A stretch of DNA of 46,711 nucleotides from Labrys sp. WJW (lineage in GTDB: Bacteria > Pseudomonadota > Alphaproteobacteria > Rhizobiales > Labraceae): contig NZ_LYXZ01000026.1 of assembly GCF_001676615.1 (NCBI RefSeq), forward strand, positions 1 through 46,711, read 5' to 3'. Positions within the stretch are counted from its first letter, which is position 1. Each line of letters begins with the position of its first letter. Shown one piece after another: positions 25,603 to 35,817 of the stretch. The notes under the pieces were generated by a model. That model was given only the letters and a program-made list of their open reading frames with translations, was not told the DNA's origin and made no database searches. The translations under genes were made by a program, and so were the position numbers.

Positions 25603-25890
25603 ATGAGCTTTCGACCGCTCCATGATCGCGTGGTCCTGCGTCGCCTGGAAGGCGACGAGAAAACCAAGGGCGGCATCATCATACCTGATACCGCCAAGGA
25701 AAAGCCCCAGGAGGGCGAGGTCGTCGCCGTCGGCCCCGGGGCGCGCGACGAGAACGGCAAGCTCCAGCCGCTGGACGTGAAGGCCGGCGACCGCGTGCTG
25801 TTCGGCAAATGGTCCGGCACGGAAGTCAAGATCGACAGCCAGGATCTGCTCATCCTCAAGGAAGCAGACATCCTGGGCATCATCGCCTGA
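25603..25890 (+). CDS. groES: Co-chaperonin GroES
   Basis: The 95-residue product is a full-length GroES. It has the [20 protein letters not shown] start with the mobile loop ([13 protein letters not shown]) that binds GroEL, and the roof and core strands [16 protein letters not shown] and KEADILGII. The ATG follows GAGGTAG. It caps the GroEL ring in the cytoplasm. It is the first gene of an operon whose later genes encode a peptide-type ABC importer, and it diverges from the oxygenase operon. That is not the genomic setting of a housekeeping groESL, so it is likely an accessory copy. Confidence 0.95.
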   Translation: MSFRPLHDRVVLRRLEGDEKTKGGIIIPDTAKEKPQEGEVVAVGPGARDENGKLQPLDVKAGDRVLFGKWSGTEVKIDSQDLLILKEADILGIIA

Positions 25891-25947
25891 CAGTCCCCCT
25901 TTTTCGGTCAGACGGCCCCGGGGCGTATTCGTCGCCGGCGGGCCTGA

Positions 25948-27588
<1,641 letters not shown>

Positions 27589-27598
27589 CGCTGACAAC

Positions 27599-27656
27599 AG
27601 GCAGGCGGATCGCTTCAGCCTTCCGCCTGCCTCGGCGCACCGCCCTTTGGTGCGCC
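27599..27656 (+). terminator. Two consecutive stem-loops after groEL
   Basis: The first stem pairs AGGCAGGCGGA (27599-27609) with TCCGCCTGCCT (27622-27632), eleven perfect base pairs with a 12-base loop. The second pairs GGCGCACC (27634-27641) with GGTGCGCC (27649-27656). No T-tract follows either. They probably attenuate read-through or protect the groESL message, giving more chaperonin than transporter. Confidence 0.6.
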
Positions 27657-27689
27657 CGCCCCTCCTGCTGGAATGAATGGAAGATTACG

Positions 27690-29270
27690 ATGCGGTTCGT
27701 TTCCCTGGGCCTCAGGCTGAGCCTTGCCGGCGCCCTGTTCACCCTTGTCCACGGCGCAGCCCTTGCCGACGACGCCGACAAATATGGCGGCACGCTGATC
27801 GTCGCGCAGAATGCCGAGATCACCAATCTGGATCCCGGCCGGGAAGGCGGCTGGGAAACCTTCCGCATCGCCCGCCACATCCACGAAGCGCTGGTGACCG
27901 AGGACCTGTCGAAATCGGGCGCGGAGGTGAAGGTGCCGCCGCTCAAGCCGGCGCTCGCCGAATCCTGGGAAATCTCGCCGGATGGGCGGATCTACACCTT
28001 CCATTTGCGCCACGGGGTCAAGTTCCAGGACGGCACCGATTTCAATGCCGAGGCCGTGGCCTTCAACATCCGCCGCGGCTGGGATCCGAAATTCGAATTC
28101 TACGACAAGATCAGCGCCGCCAACCTCGCCTATACCTATTCCTCGCTCAGCCGGATCGACACGCCCGACGACCACACGCTCGTCCTCACCTTCGCCGAGC
28201 CTTTCAGTCCCTTCCTGCGGATGCTCGCCCAGGGCAGCGGCGGTTCGGGCGGCATCGCCAGCCCCACGGCCATCCGCAAATACGGCAATGACGGCTATGC
28301 CGAACATCCCGTCGGCACCGGCCCCTATCGCTTCGTCGAGCGCATCCGCGGCCAGAAAGTCGAGATCGAGCGCTTCGACGGCTATTGGGGCGACAAGCCC
28401 TTTCTCGACCGCATCATCTTCCGGCCGATCATCGACGGCAATGCCCGCGTCGCCGCGCTGGAAACCGGCGAGGTCGACATCATCTCCTGGCCTCCGCGCG
28501 ACAGCGTGGCCAAGCTGAAGGCGGAGGGCTTCAGCGTCGACAATGTCGACCTGCCGTCCGTCTATTATTACACTTTCAATACCGCCAACGAGACCTTCAA
28601 GGATCCGCGCGTGCGCCAGGCGCTCGCTTTGTCGATCGACCGGGCCGCGCTGGCGCGCGACCTGCTCAAGGATACGGCCGGCCCCGCCTATGGCATCTTG
28701 AACCCGGGGAGCGATGCCTTCGACCCATCCTTCCGCGACTATCCCTATGATGTCGAGAAGGCCAAGCAGTTGCTGGCAGAAGCCGGCCACCCCGGCGGCG
28801 TCAGCGGCCTTCTGGAGATCTATGCCGGCGGCGAACCGGTGGCCGAATGGATCCAGCGTGATGCGGCCAAAGCGGGCATCAAGCTGGAGATCCGCTCCTA
28901 TGACTGGAACAGCTTCCTGGCCCGCAACAAGAAGAACGGCCCCGAGGTTGCGCTGACCTCGATGGAATGGGGCTTTCTCACGCCCTATTGGCTCTACATC
29001 GTCGCTCATAGCCAGAGCAGCGGCAATACGGGTAACTACAGCAATCCGGCGTTCGACAAGGCCGTCCATGAGGCGATCACCGCCGTCAAGGCCGAGGACA
29101 TCAGGGATAAATGGCGCGAGGCCAACCGTATCCTGGCCGCCGATGTCGGCAAGCTGCCGATCTATTACGAGCGCACCCATTATGCCGCGGGCAAGAATGT
29201 CGTCGGCTTCGCCACCCCCGCCCAGGATTGGTACGATCTCAGCCATGTCTGGCTGAAGGAAAAGCAGTAG
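27690..29270 (+). CDS. Peptide-type ABC transporter substrate-binding protein (SBP_bac_5), second system
   Basis: The 526-residue protein has a Sec signal peptide (LSLAGALFTLVHGAALA, cut before DDADKYGG) and the cluster-C binding-protein fold. Its markers are GGTLIVAQNAEITNLDPG, LAESWEISPDGRIYTFHLRH and the VGTGPYRFV motif near residue 211. Late landmarks are DPRVRQALALSIDR and NPAFDKAVHEA. It would deliver cargo to the permeases encoded directly after it. GGAAG precedes the ATG. It is shorter than the binding protein of the minus-strand operon and clearly a different paralogue, so the two importers probably take different, related substrates. Confidence 0.92.
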   Translation: MRFVSLGLRLSLAGALFTLVHGAALADDADKYGGTLIVAQNAEITNLDPGREGGWETFRIARHIHEALVTEDLSKSGAEVKVPPLKPALAESWEISPDGRIYTFHLRHGVKFQDGTDFNAEAVAFNIRRGWDPKFEFYDKISAANLAYTYSSLSRIDTPDDHTLVLTFAEPFSPFLRMLAQGSGGSGGIASPTAIRKYGNDGYAEHPVGTGPYRFVERIRGQKVEIERFDGYWGDKPFLDRIIFRPIIDGNARVAALETGEVDIISWPPRDSVAKLKAEGFSVDNVDLPSVYYYTFNTANETFKDPRVRQALALSIDRAALARDLLKDTAGPAYGILNPGSDAFDPSFRDYPYDVEKAKQLLAEAGHPGGVSGLLEIYAGGEPVAEWIQRDAAKAGIKLEIRSYDWNSFLARNKKNGPEVALTSMEWGFLTPYWLYIVAHSQSSGNTGNYSNPAFDKAVHEAITAVKAEDIRDKWREANRILAADVGKLPIYYERTHYAAGKNVVGFATPAQDWYDLSHVWLKEKQ

Positions 29271-29286
29271 GCCGGGGGATGCTGGC

Positions 29287-30234
29287 ATGATCGCCCTGGT
29301 CGCACGCCGCACCGTCGCCTCGCTCGCCATCCTGGTGCTGGTCACCTTCCTGGTCTTCCTGGTGGTCTATCTCAGTCCGGGAGACCCGGTGGCGATCATG
29401 CTCGGCCGCGACGCCTCGGGCGAGACTGCCGACCAGATCCGCCGCGATCTCGGCCTCGACAGACCCTTCCTCGTCCAGTATGGCGCCTGGCTGTGGGGCT
29501 TGTTGGGCGGCCATTTCGGCACCTCCATCACCATGCATGTGCCGGTGCTCGACATTCTCGTCCCCGCTTATGTCAACACCTTCATCCTGGCCCTGGCCAG
29601 CCTGGTGATCGCCTTGGCCTTCGGCGTCCTGCTCGGCGTGCTCTCCGGCCTGCGGGCCGGGGGCTGGTTCGACCGGCTGGCGGCCGCGATCAGCGAGGGC
29701 CTGGCAGCGACGCCGGTGTTCTGGCTCGGCATCATGCTGATCTGGCTGGTTTCCAAGCAACTGCGTTGGCTGCCCTCATCGGGCATGTACAATCTCAGGG
29801 GCTCCCATTCCCTGGCCGATCTTCTCGCCCATCTGGTGCTGCCGGCCTTCTCCGCCGCCGTGCTCGCCATCGCCATCATCATGCGCCTGACGCGCGCCAG
29901 CGTGATCGACGCGCTCAATGCCGACTATGCCAGGATGTTCGCCTCGGCCGGCATGTCGACGTCGAGGCTCTTGTTCACCCAGATCGCCCGCAACATCCTG
30001 GCGCCGATCGTCAGCATTGGCGGGCTGCAATTCGGCACGCTGTTCGGCGGCGTCATCTTCGTGGAGACGGCGTTCGCCTGGCCCGGCCTCAGCGCCCAAC
30101 TCTACAATGCCATCACGGCGCACGACATCCCTGTCATCCAGACCGGCGTCCTGATGATCGCCACGACCTTCATCCTGATCAACCTGGTCGTCGATCTGGC
30201 GCTGCTCTGGCTCAATCCGCGAGCGAGGGCCTGA
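29287..30234 (+). CDS. Peptide-type ABC transporter permease (DppB-like), second system
   Basis: The 315-residue inner-membrane protein starts with the DppB helix (LAILVLVTFLVFLVVYLSPGDP), carries DQIRRDLGLDRPFLVQYGAWLW in the first periplasmic loop, and has the EAA loop NADYARMFASAGMSTSRLLF. Six membrane segments are likely. It follows the binding-protein gene by 16 bp, and its TGA shares the A with the ATG of the next permease, a sign of tight coupling. Confidence 0.92.
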   Translation: MIALVARRTVASLAILVLVTFLVFLVVYLSPGDPVAIMLGRDASGETADQIRRDLGLDRPFLVQYGAWLWGLLGGHFGTSITMHVPVLDILVPAYVNTFILALASLVIALAFGVLLGVLSGLRAGGWFDRLAAAISEGLAATPVFWLGIMLIWLVSKQLRWLPSSGMYNLRGSHSLADLLAHLVLPAFSAAVLAIAIIMRLTRASVIDALNADYARMFASAGMSTSRLLFTQIARNILAPIVSIGGLQFGTLFGGVIFVETAFAWPGLSAQLYNAITAHDIPVIQTGVLMIATTFILINLVVDLALLWLNPRARA

Positions 30235-31109
30235 TGTCATCCTTCCAGGATTCAAACTCCCTGGGTGCATCGGCAGCCGAAACCCCGGCGCGCCGGTGGC
30301 GGATCGATCGCGGCGTCATCGGCCTTGTGATCATTGTCGCGGTGGTCGGCCTCGCGGCGCTGGCGCCCCTGCTCGCGCCCTATGATCCCGACATCGGCGA
30401 GGGCGCCCTTCGGCTCGAACCGCCCGGCACGCCGGGCCATTGGCTCGGGCTCGACGGCCAGGGGCGCGACATCCTCTCCCGCCTGATCTGGGGCGCGCGC
30501 CTGTCCCTGATCGCCAGCATCGTTCCCGTTGCGATCGCCTTCATCGTCAGCCTCGGCCTTGGCCTCGCCGCCGGCTTCGCCCGCAAACCTCTGGGCGCGG
30601 TGATCATGCGCGGCATCGACGTGCTCTTCGCCTTTCCGATGATCCTGTTCGCGATCGCCATCGCAGCCATGCTCGGCCCAGGCCTCATCACGATCATCGC
30701 CACTATCGGGCTGTCGCTGGTTCCCTACATGACGCGCGTGGTCTATTTCGCGGTGCTGGCGGAAACCGGGCGCGAATATCTGGATGCGGCGCGTCTGCTC
30801 GGCGCCGGCCGGTCGGCCATCCTGTTCGGCGAGCTCCTGCCCAACGTGCTCTCGCCCGCCATCATCTATGCCACCACGCTGATCGGACCGATGATCGGCT
30901 TTTCCTCGGGCTTCAGCTTCCTCGGCCTCGGCATCCAGCCGCCCTTGGCCGATTGGGGCCGGATGACCGTGGATGGCGTCGGCGTGTTCGCCGAAGGCGC
31001 ACCGCATGTGGTGATCGCCCCCGGTATCGCGATCATCGTCGTTTCGCTGGCTTTCAACTGGCTCGGCAGCGGCCTGCGGAACTGGCTGGACCCTCATCAT
31101 CATGCGTAG
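30234..31109 (+). CDS. Peptide-type ABC transporter permease (DppC-like), second system
   Basis: The protein is 291 residues from the ATG at 30234, which overlaps the previous stop (TGATG). The open frame extends upstream but only across the DppB-like gene. It shows the DppC plan: a short cytoplasmic N-terminus, first helix (GLVIIVAVVGLAALAPLLAP), the periplasmic LGLDGQGRDILSRLIWGARL motif, and the EAA loop YLDAARLLGAGRSAILFGELL. It pairs with the DppB-like subunit to form the channel. Confidence 0.92.
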   Translation: MSSFQDSNSLGASAAETPARRWRIDRGVIGLVIIVAVVGLAALAPLLAPYDPDIGEGALRLEPPGTPGHWLGLDGQGRDILSRLIWGARLSLIASIVPVAIAFIVSLGLGLAAGFARKPLGAVIMRGIDVLFAFPMILFAIAIAAMLGPGLITIIATIGLSLVPYMTRVVYFAVLAETGREYLDAARLLGAGRSAILFGELLPNVLSPAIIYATTLIGPMIGFSSGFSFLGLGIQPPLADWGRMTVDGVGVFAEGAPHVVIAPGIAIIVVSLAFNWLGSGLRNWLDPHHHA

Positions 31110-31132
31110 TCGAACTTGCTGAAGGAGCGGCC

Positions 31133-32053
31133 ATGCCGATCGTTGCCCCCATTGCGCACGACAAGGTTCAAGCACCACCCGGCTCTTCGGAGCTTTTGCA
31201 ACTCGCCGACCTGCACGTCACCATCACCACACCCCGCCGCGCGATCCAGGCCGTCAAGGGCGTCGACCTCGACCTCCGGGCCGGCGAGATTCTCGCCCTC
31301 GTCGGCGAGTCCGGCTCGGGAAAGACCATGACGGCAGCTTCCGTCGTCGGCCTGTTGCCGCGCCCCGCCGCTAGGATTACCCAGGGGCGCATCCTGTTCC
31401 AGGGCCGGGACCTGCTCGGCGCCAGCGCACGCGACCGCCAACGCATCCTGCGCCAGGACATCGCCTTCATCGTACAGAGCTCCCTGACCTCCCTGAACCC
31501 GACGTCCACCATCGGCCACCAGCTTGCCGACATGATCGCCTTCCGCAATGGCGTGAGGCGCGGCGCGGCCCGCCGCGAAGCCGTGCGCTGGCTCGGTGAA
31601 GTCGGCATCGAGGCGGCCGAACGCGTCATGGCCTCCTATCCGCACAGACTGAGCGGCGGCATGCGTCAGCGCGTGCTGATCGCCATGGCGATCAACAGCC
31701 GCCCCAAGCTCATCATCGCCGACGAGCCGACGACGGCGCTCGACACAGCCACCCAAAGGCAGATCCTGGCCTTGCTGGCCCGCATCCGTGACAGCTACGG
31801 CACCGCCATCCTGCTGATCACCCATGATTTCGGCGTGGTGTCGTTCCTGAGCGATCGCATCGCCGTCATGCAGCACGGACGCATCGTCGAGACCGGGCCC
31901 ACCGCGCGCGTGCTGGCAGCACCTCGGCATCCCTACACGGCAACGCTGATCGATGCGGTGCCGCGCCTCAACCACCCCCTGCCCCGCCCCGCGCCCGGCG
32001 TGATCAGCGAACAGGATCGGCCGGCCATCCTTGCCCGTTCAGCAGGACGATAA
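31133..32053 (+). CDS. Peptide-type ABC transporter ATP-binding protein (DppD-like)
   Basis: The protein is 306 residues from the ATG at 31133, supported by GAAGGAG eight bases upstream. It has Walker A GESGSGKT, signature [15 protein letters not shown], Walker [13 protein letters not shown] and the switch histidine in THDFG. The oligo_HPY-type C-terminal tail contains RHPYTATLIDAVPRL. It is cytoplasmic and powers the second importer together with the DppF-like ATPase that starts three bases after its stop. In contrast, the minus-strand operon has both ATPases fused in one chain. Confidence 0.92.
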   Translation: MPIVAPIAHDKVQAPPGSSELLQLADLHVTITTPRRAIQAVKGVDLDLRAGEILALVGESGSGKTMTAASVVGLLPRPAARITQGRILFQGRDLLGASARDRQRILRQDIAFIVQSSLTSLNPTSTIGHQLADMIAFRNGVRRGAARREAVRWLGEVGIEAAERVMASYPHRLSGGMRQRVLIAMAINSRPKLIIADEPTTALDTATQRQILALLARIRDSYGTAILLITHDFGVVSFLSDRIAVMQHGRIVETGPTARVLAAPRHPYTATLIDAVPRLNHPLPRPAPGVISEQDRPAILARSAGR

Positions 32054-32056
32054 ACG

Positions 32057-32872
32057 ATGGCAGCATCTCCCCTCCTCCAGGTCCGCGGCCTCACACGCCG
32101 CTATGGCGTGCGCACCGGCCTGTTCGGCCCGCGGCACGAGGTCGTCGCCGTCGAGGGTGTCGATTTCACGATCGAACGCGGCGAGATCGTCGGCATCATC
32201 GGCGCCTCCGGTTCGGGCAAGTCCACGATCGGACGCCTGCTGACCGGGCTCGACGAACCTGATAGCGGCGAGATCCTGCTCGACGGCGCCAGGATCGACG
32301 GACTCTCCCACCAGGCACGCCGGCCCCTGCGCCGCCGTCTCCAGCTCGTGCTGCAGGATGCCTCCTCGGCCCTCAACCCGCGTCGGCGCGTGGGGACCCA
32401 GATCGCGACGCCCATGCTGCGTCTGGGCGTCGCCGGTAGTCGGGAGAAGGCGCACGAGCGGACGGCCGAGCTCCTCCGCCTGGTCGGCCTGGACGCGGAT
32501 GCCGCGGAGCGCTATCCGCACGAATTCTCCGGCGGGCAGCGCCAGCGCATCAACATCGCCCGCTCGCTCGGCGTCGAGGCCGAATGCCTGATCCTCGACG
32601 AGCCGACCTCCGCCCTCGATGTCTCCGTGCAGGCGCAGATCCTGGCGCTGCTGCTCGAACTGAGGCAGCAGCTCGGCCTGACCTATCTGTTCATCAGCCA
32701 CAATCTGGCGGTGGTGCAATCCTTCTGCGACCGCATCCTGGTGCTCGACAAGGGACGCCTGGTGGAAAACCTGCCGTCCCACACTATCACCAGGCAAACC
32801 AAGGCGCCGGCCACCCGTCGCCTGCTGGAGGCAAACCTGTCCTTGTCCCGCGTTCCAGCGGCCGAGCCCTAG
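32057..32872 (+). CDS. Peptide-type ABC transporter ATP-binding protein (DppF-like)
   Basis: This 271-residue ATPase has Walker A GASGSGKST, the DppF-type LQDASSALNPRRRVG stretch, signature FSGGQRQRINIARSL, Walker B LILDEPTSALD and switch SHNLA. It lacks most of the usual C-terminal oligo_HPY extension of about 50 residues, ending in LSLSRVPAAEP. An IS3-type transposase relic abuts the 3' end within about 20 bp, so the end may have been altered by an insertion event, though the domain is complete. It starts three bases after the DppD-like stop. Confidence 0.9.
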   Translation: MAASPLLQVRGLTRRYGVRTGLFGPRHEVVAVEGVDFTIERGEIVGIIGASGSGKSTIGRLLTGLDEPDSGEILLDGARIDGLSHQARRPLRRRLQLVLQDASSALNPRRRVGTQIATPMLRLGVAGSREKAHERTAELLRLVGLDADAAERYPHEFSGGQRQRINIARSLGVEAECLILDEPTSALDVSVQAQILALLLELRQQLGLTYLFISHNLAVVQSFCDRILVLDKGRLVENLPSHTITRQTKAPATRRLLEANLSLSRVPAAEP

Positions 32873-32884
32873 ATCGAAGCGGCT

Positions 32885-33049
32885 GTCGCTTGGCCTCGGG
32901 CACTTCCATCCCACCGGATTTCGCTTTCCATTTGCAAATGCTGATGCCGCTGCCCCCCGCTTGCGGCACAGATCCACGACCGAATCGCCGGCCTTGTGCT
33001 CCTTCAAGATCGCGATGATCCGTTCCTCCGAAAAGCGAATGCGCTTCAT
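32885..33049 (-). mobile_element. IS3-family OrfA (transposase helix-turn-helix) relic
   Basis: The minus-strand frame from the ATG at 33049 reads MKRIRFSEERIIAILKEHKA, then DLCRKRG, the start of IS3-type OrfA proteins. It then shifts frame to GIS, CKWKAKSGGMEVPEAKR, the next part of the same protein, with several residues missing at the joint. Homology stops about 20 bp from the ABC gene stop. No OrfB, terminal repeats or target duplication could be seen, so this is a dead fragment marking an old insertion and deletion. Confidence 0.8.
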
Positions 33050-33253
33050 GCTCTGGTTCTCGTGGCAGGCCGGAGCGAACTTCAAACCCGATTAGGTCCA
33101 AGGGGCAACGTCGGTAGAGTTGGCTGCGGCGGCGTACAATGACTTGCACGCAACGGTTTGCCTCCACACCAGAAACCTGCGAATAGGTTGGAAAGCCCTG
33201 ATCTCGATCAGTCGGCATTCGAAGATCGAACGGCCTGGCATTCGCCAAGGCGC

Positions 33254-33724
33254 CTATGTCACCTTTTTCCTTCTGCCCTGGTTTGAAGCGGGAGGAGGTG
33301 GTGGTTCGCTCTTGGCTTTACCCTTGCGACGTTGTTTGCCGAGACCAAGTTCCCTTGCGAGGCGAGACCGCTCGGCCGAATAATTCGGCGCGACCATGGG
33401 ATAATCCCCGGGCAACCCCCACCTTTCCCGATATTGCGCGGGCGTCAGATCATAGGCGGCCCGCAAATGCCGGGCCAGAGATTTGAATCTGAGGCCGTCC
33501 TCCAGACAGACCACGTAATCGGGCGTAATGGATTTCTTGATCGGAACGGCGGGCCTTAGCAGAGTGTCCGCCTCGGCCGGTTTGGGATCATTCAGGCTGG
33601 CAAGGCTGCCATGGACTGCAAGGATCAGCTCGGCCACAAAAGTGGTGTCGATCTGATTGTTGGCGACGTAAGCCGAAACGATGTCGACGGTCAGATGCAG
33701 CAGATCTGTGTCTTCCTCGAGCAT
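33254..33724 (-). CDS. MucR/Ros-family zinc-finger transcriptional regulator
   Basis: The 156-residue protein matches MucR. It has an N-terminal helical region for oligomerisation (LTVDIVSAYVANNQID), then a Ros-type finger (PDYVVCLEDGLRFKSLARHL) and LTPAQYRERWGLPGDYPMVA. The finger has Cys-x-x-Asp with His-5-His-like spacing; the second Cys is Asp, as in Mesorhizobium Ml-type relatives, some of which bind DNA without zinc. A basic, Pro-rich tail follows the domain. MucR proteins act as H-NS-like silencers of AT-rich genes and control surface polysaccharides and motility in rhizobia. Its neighbours are the AT-rich LuxR/SLOG stretch, a plausible target. Confidence 0.88.
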   Translation of the reverse strand: MLEEDTDLLHLTVDIVSAYVANNQIDTTFVAELILAVHGSLASLNDPKPAEADTLLRPAVPIKKSITPDYVVCLEDGLRFKSLARHLRAAYDLTPAQYRERWGLPGDYPMVAPNYSAERSRLARELGLGKQRRKGKAKSEPPPPPASNQGRRKKVT

Positions 33725-34271
33725 GTTTATTCACCTTCTTTCTATGTCGACGCCGAAGTGAATGACATTTCTCACTATTTATACAGTATTGTTGTGTCGA
33801 CCCGGCTTCTTGGAAATTTTCCAGTTTTATGCAAAGCTTAACTTAAGCGGTCACAAGCAACACCATTTTCGTGTTCCACAAATTTCCTCGATCTCCTGTA
33901 CTTATGTGTAAATCAGAACAGCCGGGAGCCAGCGGAGAATATTCAACTTACATTCACGGTTCTCAGGCCCGGAACTATCTGCTTAAGGTGGGACACCCTG
34001 TCCGCGCCCATTCGCCAGGGGCCACGGCCCACGACGCGCCTGTCATTCGGTGAACTCCACGGTGTGGCAGAAAGTGGTGCGACGCCACGCCATTGCTTGC
34101 GGTCGATGCCGATACCGCGCCTGGTGAACAGGTCCGTTCGCTGCTTGAACTCAACACGTGGTTTCGAGGTTATCAGCTGCAATAGACTTCGCCCGTCTTT
34201 TGTCCGCAAGTGCATGCAACCGTTGTCCCGAGCAAAGTCCTTGAGCGCAGGAATTCAGTTCAATTCATAGT
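33725..34271. other. Intergenic stretch between mucR-like and luxR-like genes
   Basis: About 550 bp with no supported gene. A 90-codon minus-strand frame (34215-33943) has no recognised similarity and no convincing start signal. The part next to the MucR gene (33760-33910) is AT-rich and probably contains that gene's promoter. The GC-rich centre could be a gene relic. Confidence 0.45.
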
Positions 34272-34946
34272 CTATGTATATTGCGTCTCATCGAACATGT
34301 GCCTTGTGAAATAGACAGTTTCTGTACGACTTCGTGCTTTGAGTTTCTGCATGATGTTGTAAACGTGCACCTTCACCGTGTTTTCTTTTATGCGCAGCCT
34401 ATCGGCAATGATCTTGTTTGGCTCGCCTTGTTGCAAGCATCTCAACACCGCCAATTGCCTTTTAGTAAATTGAGGTACCCCCTTGGGCTCTACCGCAGAC
34501 CCATGCGAGCGGCTTTGCCCCGGCAAACATTTGAAACTATCGGCTGGCACGAAGATGCCTCCAGCCCGAACGAGGTGAATTGCCGCCAACGCCACGGCAA
34601 GACTTGTGTCCGCCGGAATATATCCGCGCGCGCCTTCCTCCAAAGCGCGGACGACCACTCTCGCCGAGACAATGCCGGAAAGAACGATGACCCAAGCGTC
34701 AGCGACCACGCTTCGTATCGTCCTAATGTCAGCCATCAGTTGATATTGTCGCTGCTGCCCAGCGACATAGAGCAGAACAATCGGCTTCGCGGAACGAGGC
34801 TCCGTCCGCCTCCATGCGGAAATCGTTTCATAAGCACTGACATTAAAATCGCGACAACATTCAGCAACAATGGCCGAGATGTCTGCCAAATTAGATTCTT
34901 GTCGACCAATGGCAATAAGTTCTGATCCAAATTTCCTAATATTCAC
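34272..34946 (-). CDS. LuxR-type regulator with degenerate receiver domain, copy 2
   Basis: The 224-residue protein has a receiver-like N-terminal half and a C-terminal LuxR helix-turn-helix (TKRQLAVLRCLQQGEPNKII, then RLRIKENTVKVHVYNIMQKL). The strand where the phosphorylated Asp should stand reads IVLLYVAGQQ, so the acceptor is missing; phosphorylation cannot be the input. It starts at GTG with GGTG seven bases before. It follows its paralogue at 34986-35690 by 39 bp on the same strand, so they likely form one transcript. Similar tandem receiver-less NarL-type proteins occur in rhizobia. Target genes unknown. Confidence 0.8.
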   Translation of the reverse strand: MNIRKFGSELIAIGRQESNLADISAIVAECCRDFNVSAYETISAWRRTEPRSAKPIVLLYVAGQQRQYQLMADIRTIRSVVADAWVIVLSGIVSARVVVRALEEGARGYIPADTSLAVALAAIHLVRAGGIFVPADSFKCLPGQSRSHGSAVEPKGVPQFTKRQLAVLRCLQQGEPNKIIADRLRIKENTVKVHVYNIMQKLKARSRTETVYFTRHMFDETQYT

Positions 34947-34985
34947 GAAAATTCACCAGCCCTCGCACTTCTTATCATCCGCCAT

Positions 34986-35690
34986 TTAATATTTTCGGCG
35001 CTCCAGCATATCGTTACGACTATCCGATATTTTGGGGAAAAATGGTGACTGAAGCATTTCTTTCGACTTATATGCAATGGCTGTTCTTGTATTAACACCC
35101 ATCTTCTTCATAATGTTACGAATATGAACTTTGATTGTAGCTTCTTTTATATTTAAATCTTGAGCTATATCTGCGTTGGATTTACCACGACTTACACCCG
35201 CTATGATCTCAAATTGTCTTCGAGAAATATTAAACTTGTATTTGGCTTTTGAAGTAATCATCACGGGCTTATGCACTGGGACATCTTGCCGAAGTGACGA
35301 GATAGGCAAAAAACTACCTCCAACAATGACCAATTGTATCGCTTTCAGGGCGATTTCAATACTTTGATCATTGGGAATATATGCCCTGACTCCTATATTT
35401 ATTGCTTCAATAATTCGAGATGGATTACTATTGTCGGAAATAATTGCAATGCCAATATTTGGCTTTCGTGAAATTATTACACGGAGATCATCAAGAGTTA
35501 CACTTTGACCTATTTCAAATATAACTAGCAATGGAGACTGCCCGTGCCAATCACTAACGGCGTACCACTCGCGCAGATCCGAGAATGCCAAGATTGGAAC
35601 GTTAGAAAACTCAGCGGCAAGAACCCGACCGACGCAGTCACGCCAAAGCGCCAATGGACACACTAGAACGATCGTATCGACGGTAGACAT
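34986..35690 (-). CDS. LuxR-type regulator with degenerate receiver domain, copy 1
   Basis: The product is 234 residues from the ATG at 35690; a GTG two codons upstream is also possible. Its C-terminal helix-turn-helix reads ISRRQFEIIAGVSRGKSNAD, then IAQDLNIKEATIKVHIRNIM, a clear GerE/LuxR domain. The receiver-like half has LLVIFEIGQ where a phosphoacceptor Asp is expected, with Glu present one position off, so it may mimic a constitutively phosphorylated state or be regulated otherwise. It has lower GC than flanking regions. It is the first gene of the LuxR pair and lies about 130 bp from the SLOG-like gene. Confidence 0.8.
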   Translation of the reverse strand: MSTVDTIVLVCPLALWRDCVGRVLAAEFSNVPILAFSDLREWYAVSDWHGQSPLLVIFEIGQSVTLDDLRVIISRKPNIGIAIISDNSNPSRIIEAINIGVRAYIPNDQSIEIALKAIQLVIVGGSFLPISSLRQDVPVHKPVMITSKAKYKFNISRRQFEIIAGVSRGKSNADIAQDLNIKEATIKVHIRNIMKKMGVNTRTAIAYKSKEMLQSPFFPKISDSRNDMLERRKY

Positions 35691-35817
35691 CCCCACGCCC
35701 CTTTGGATTAGCCACTCTTTACCAAACCTGTCCCGCCTTAATATAAATCAACTATGCGTCAGAATAGACTTAATCTGACACCGATATATAAATATAAAAT
35801 ATAAGAATTATATAAAA

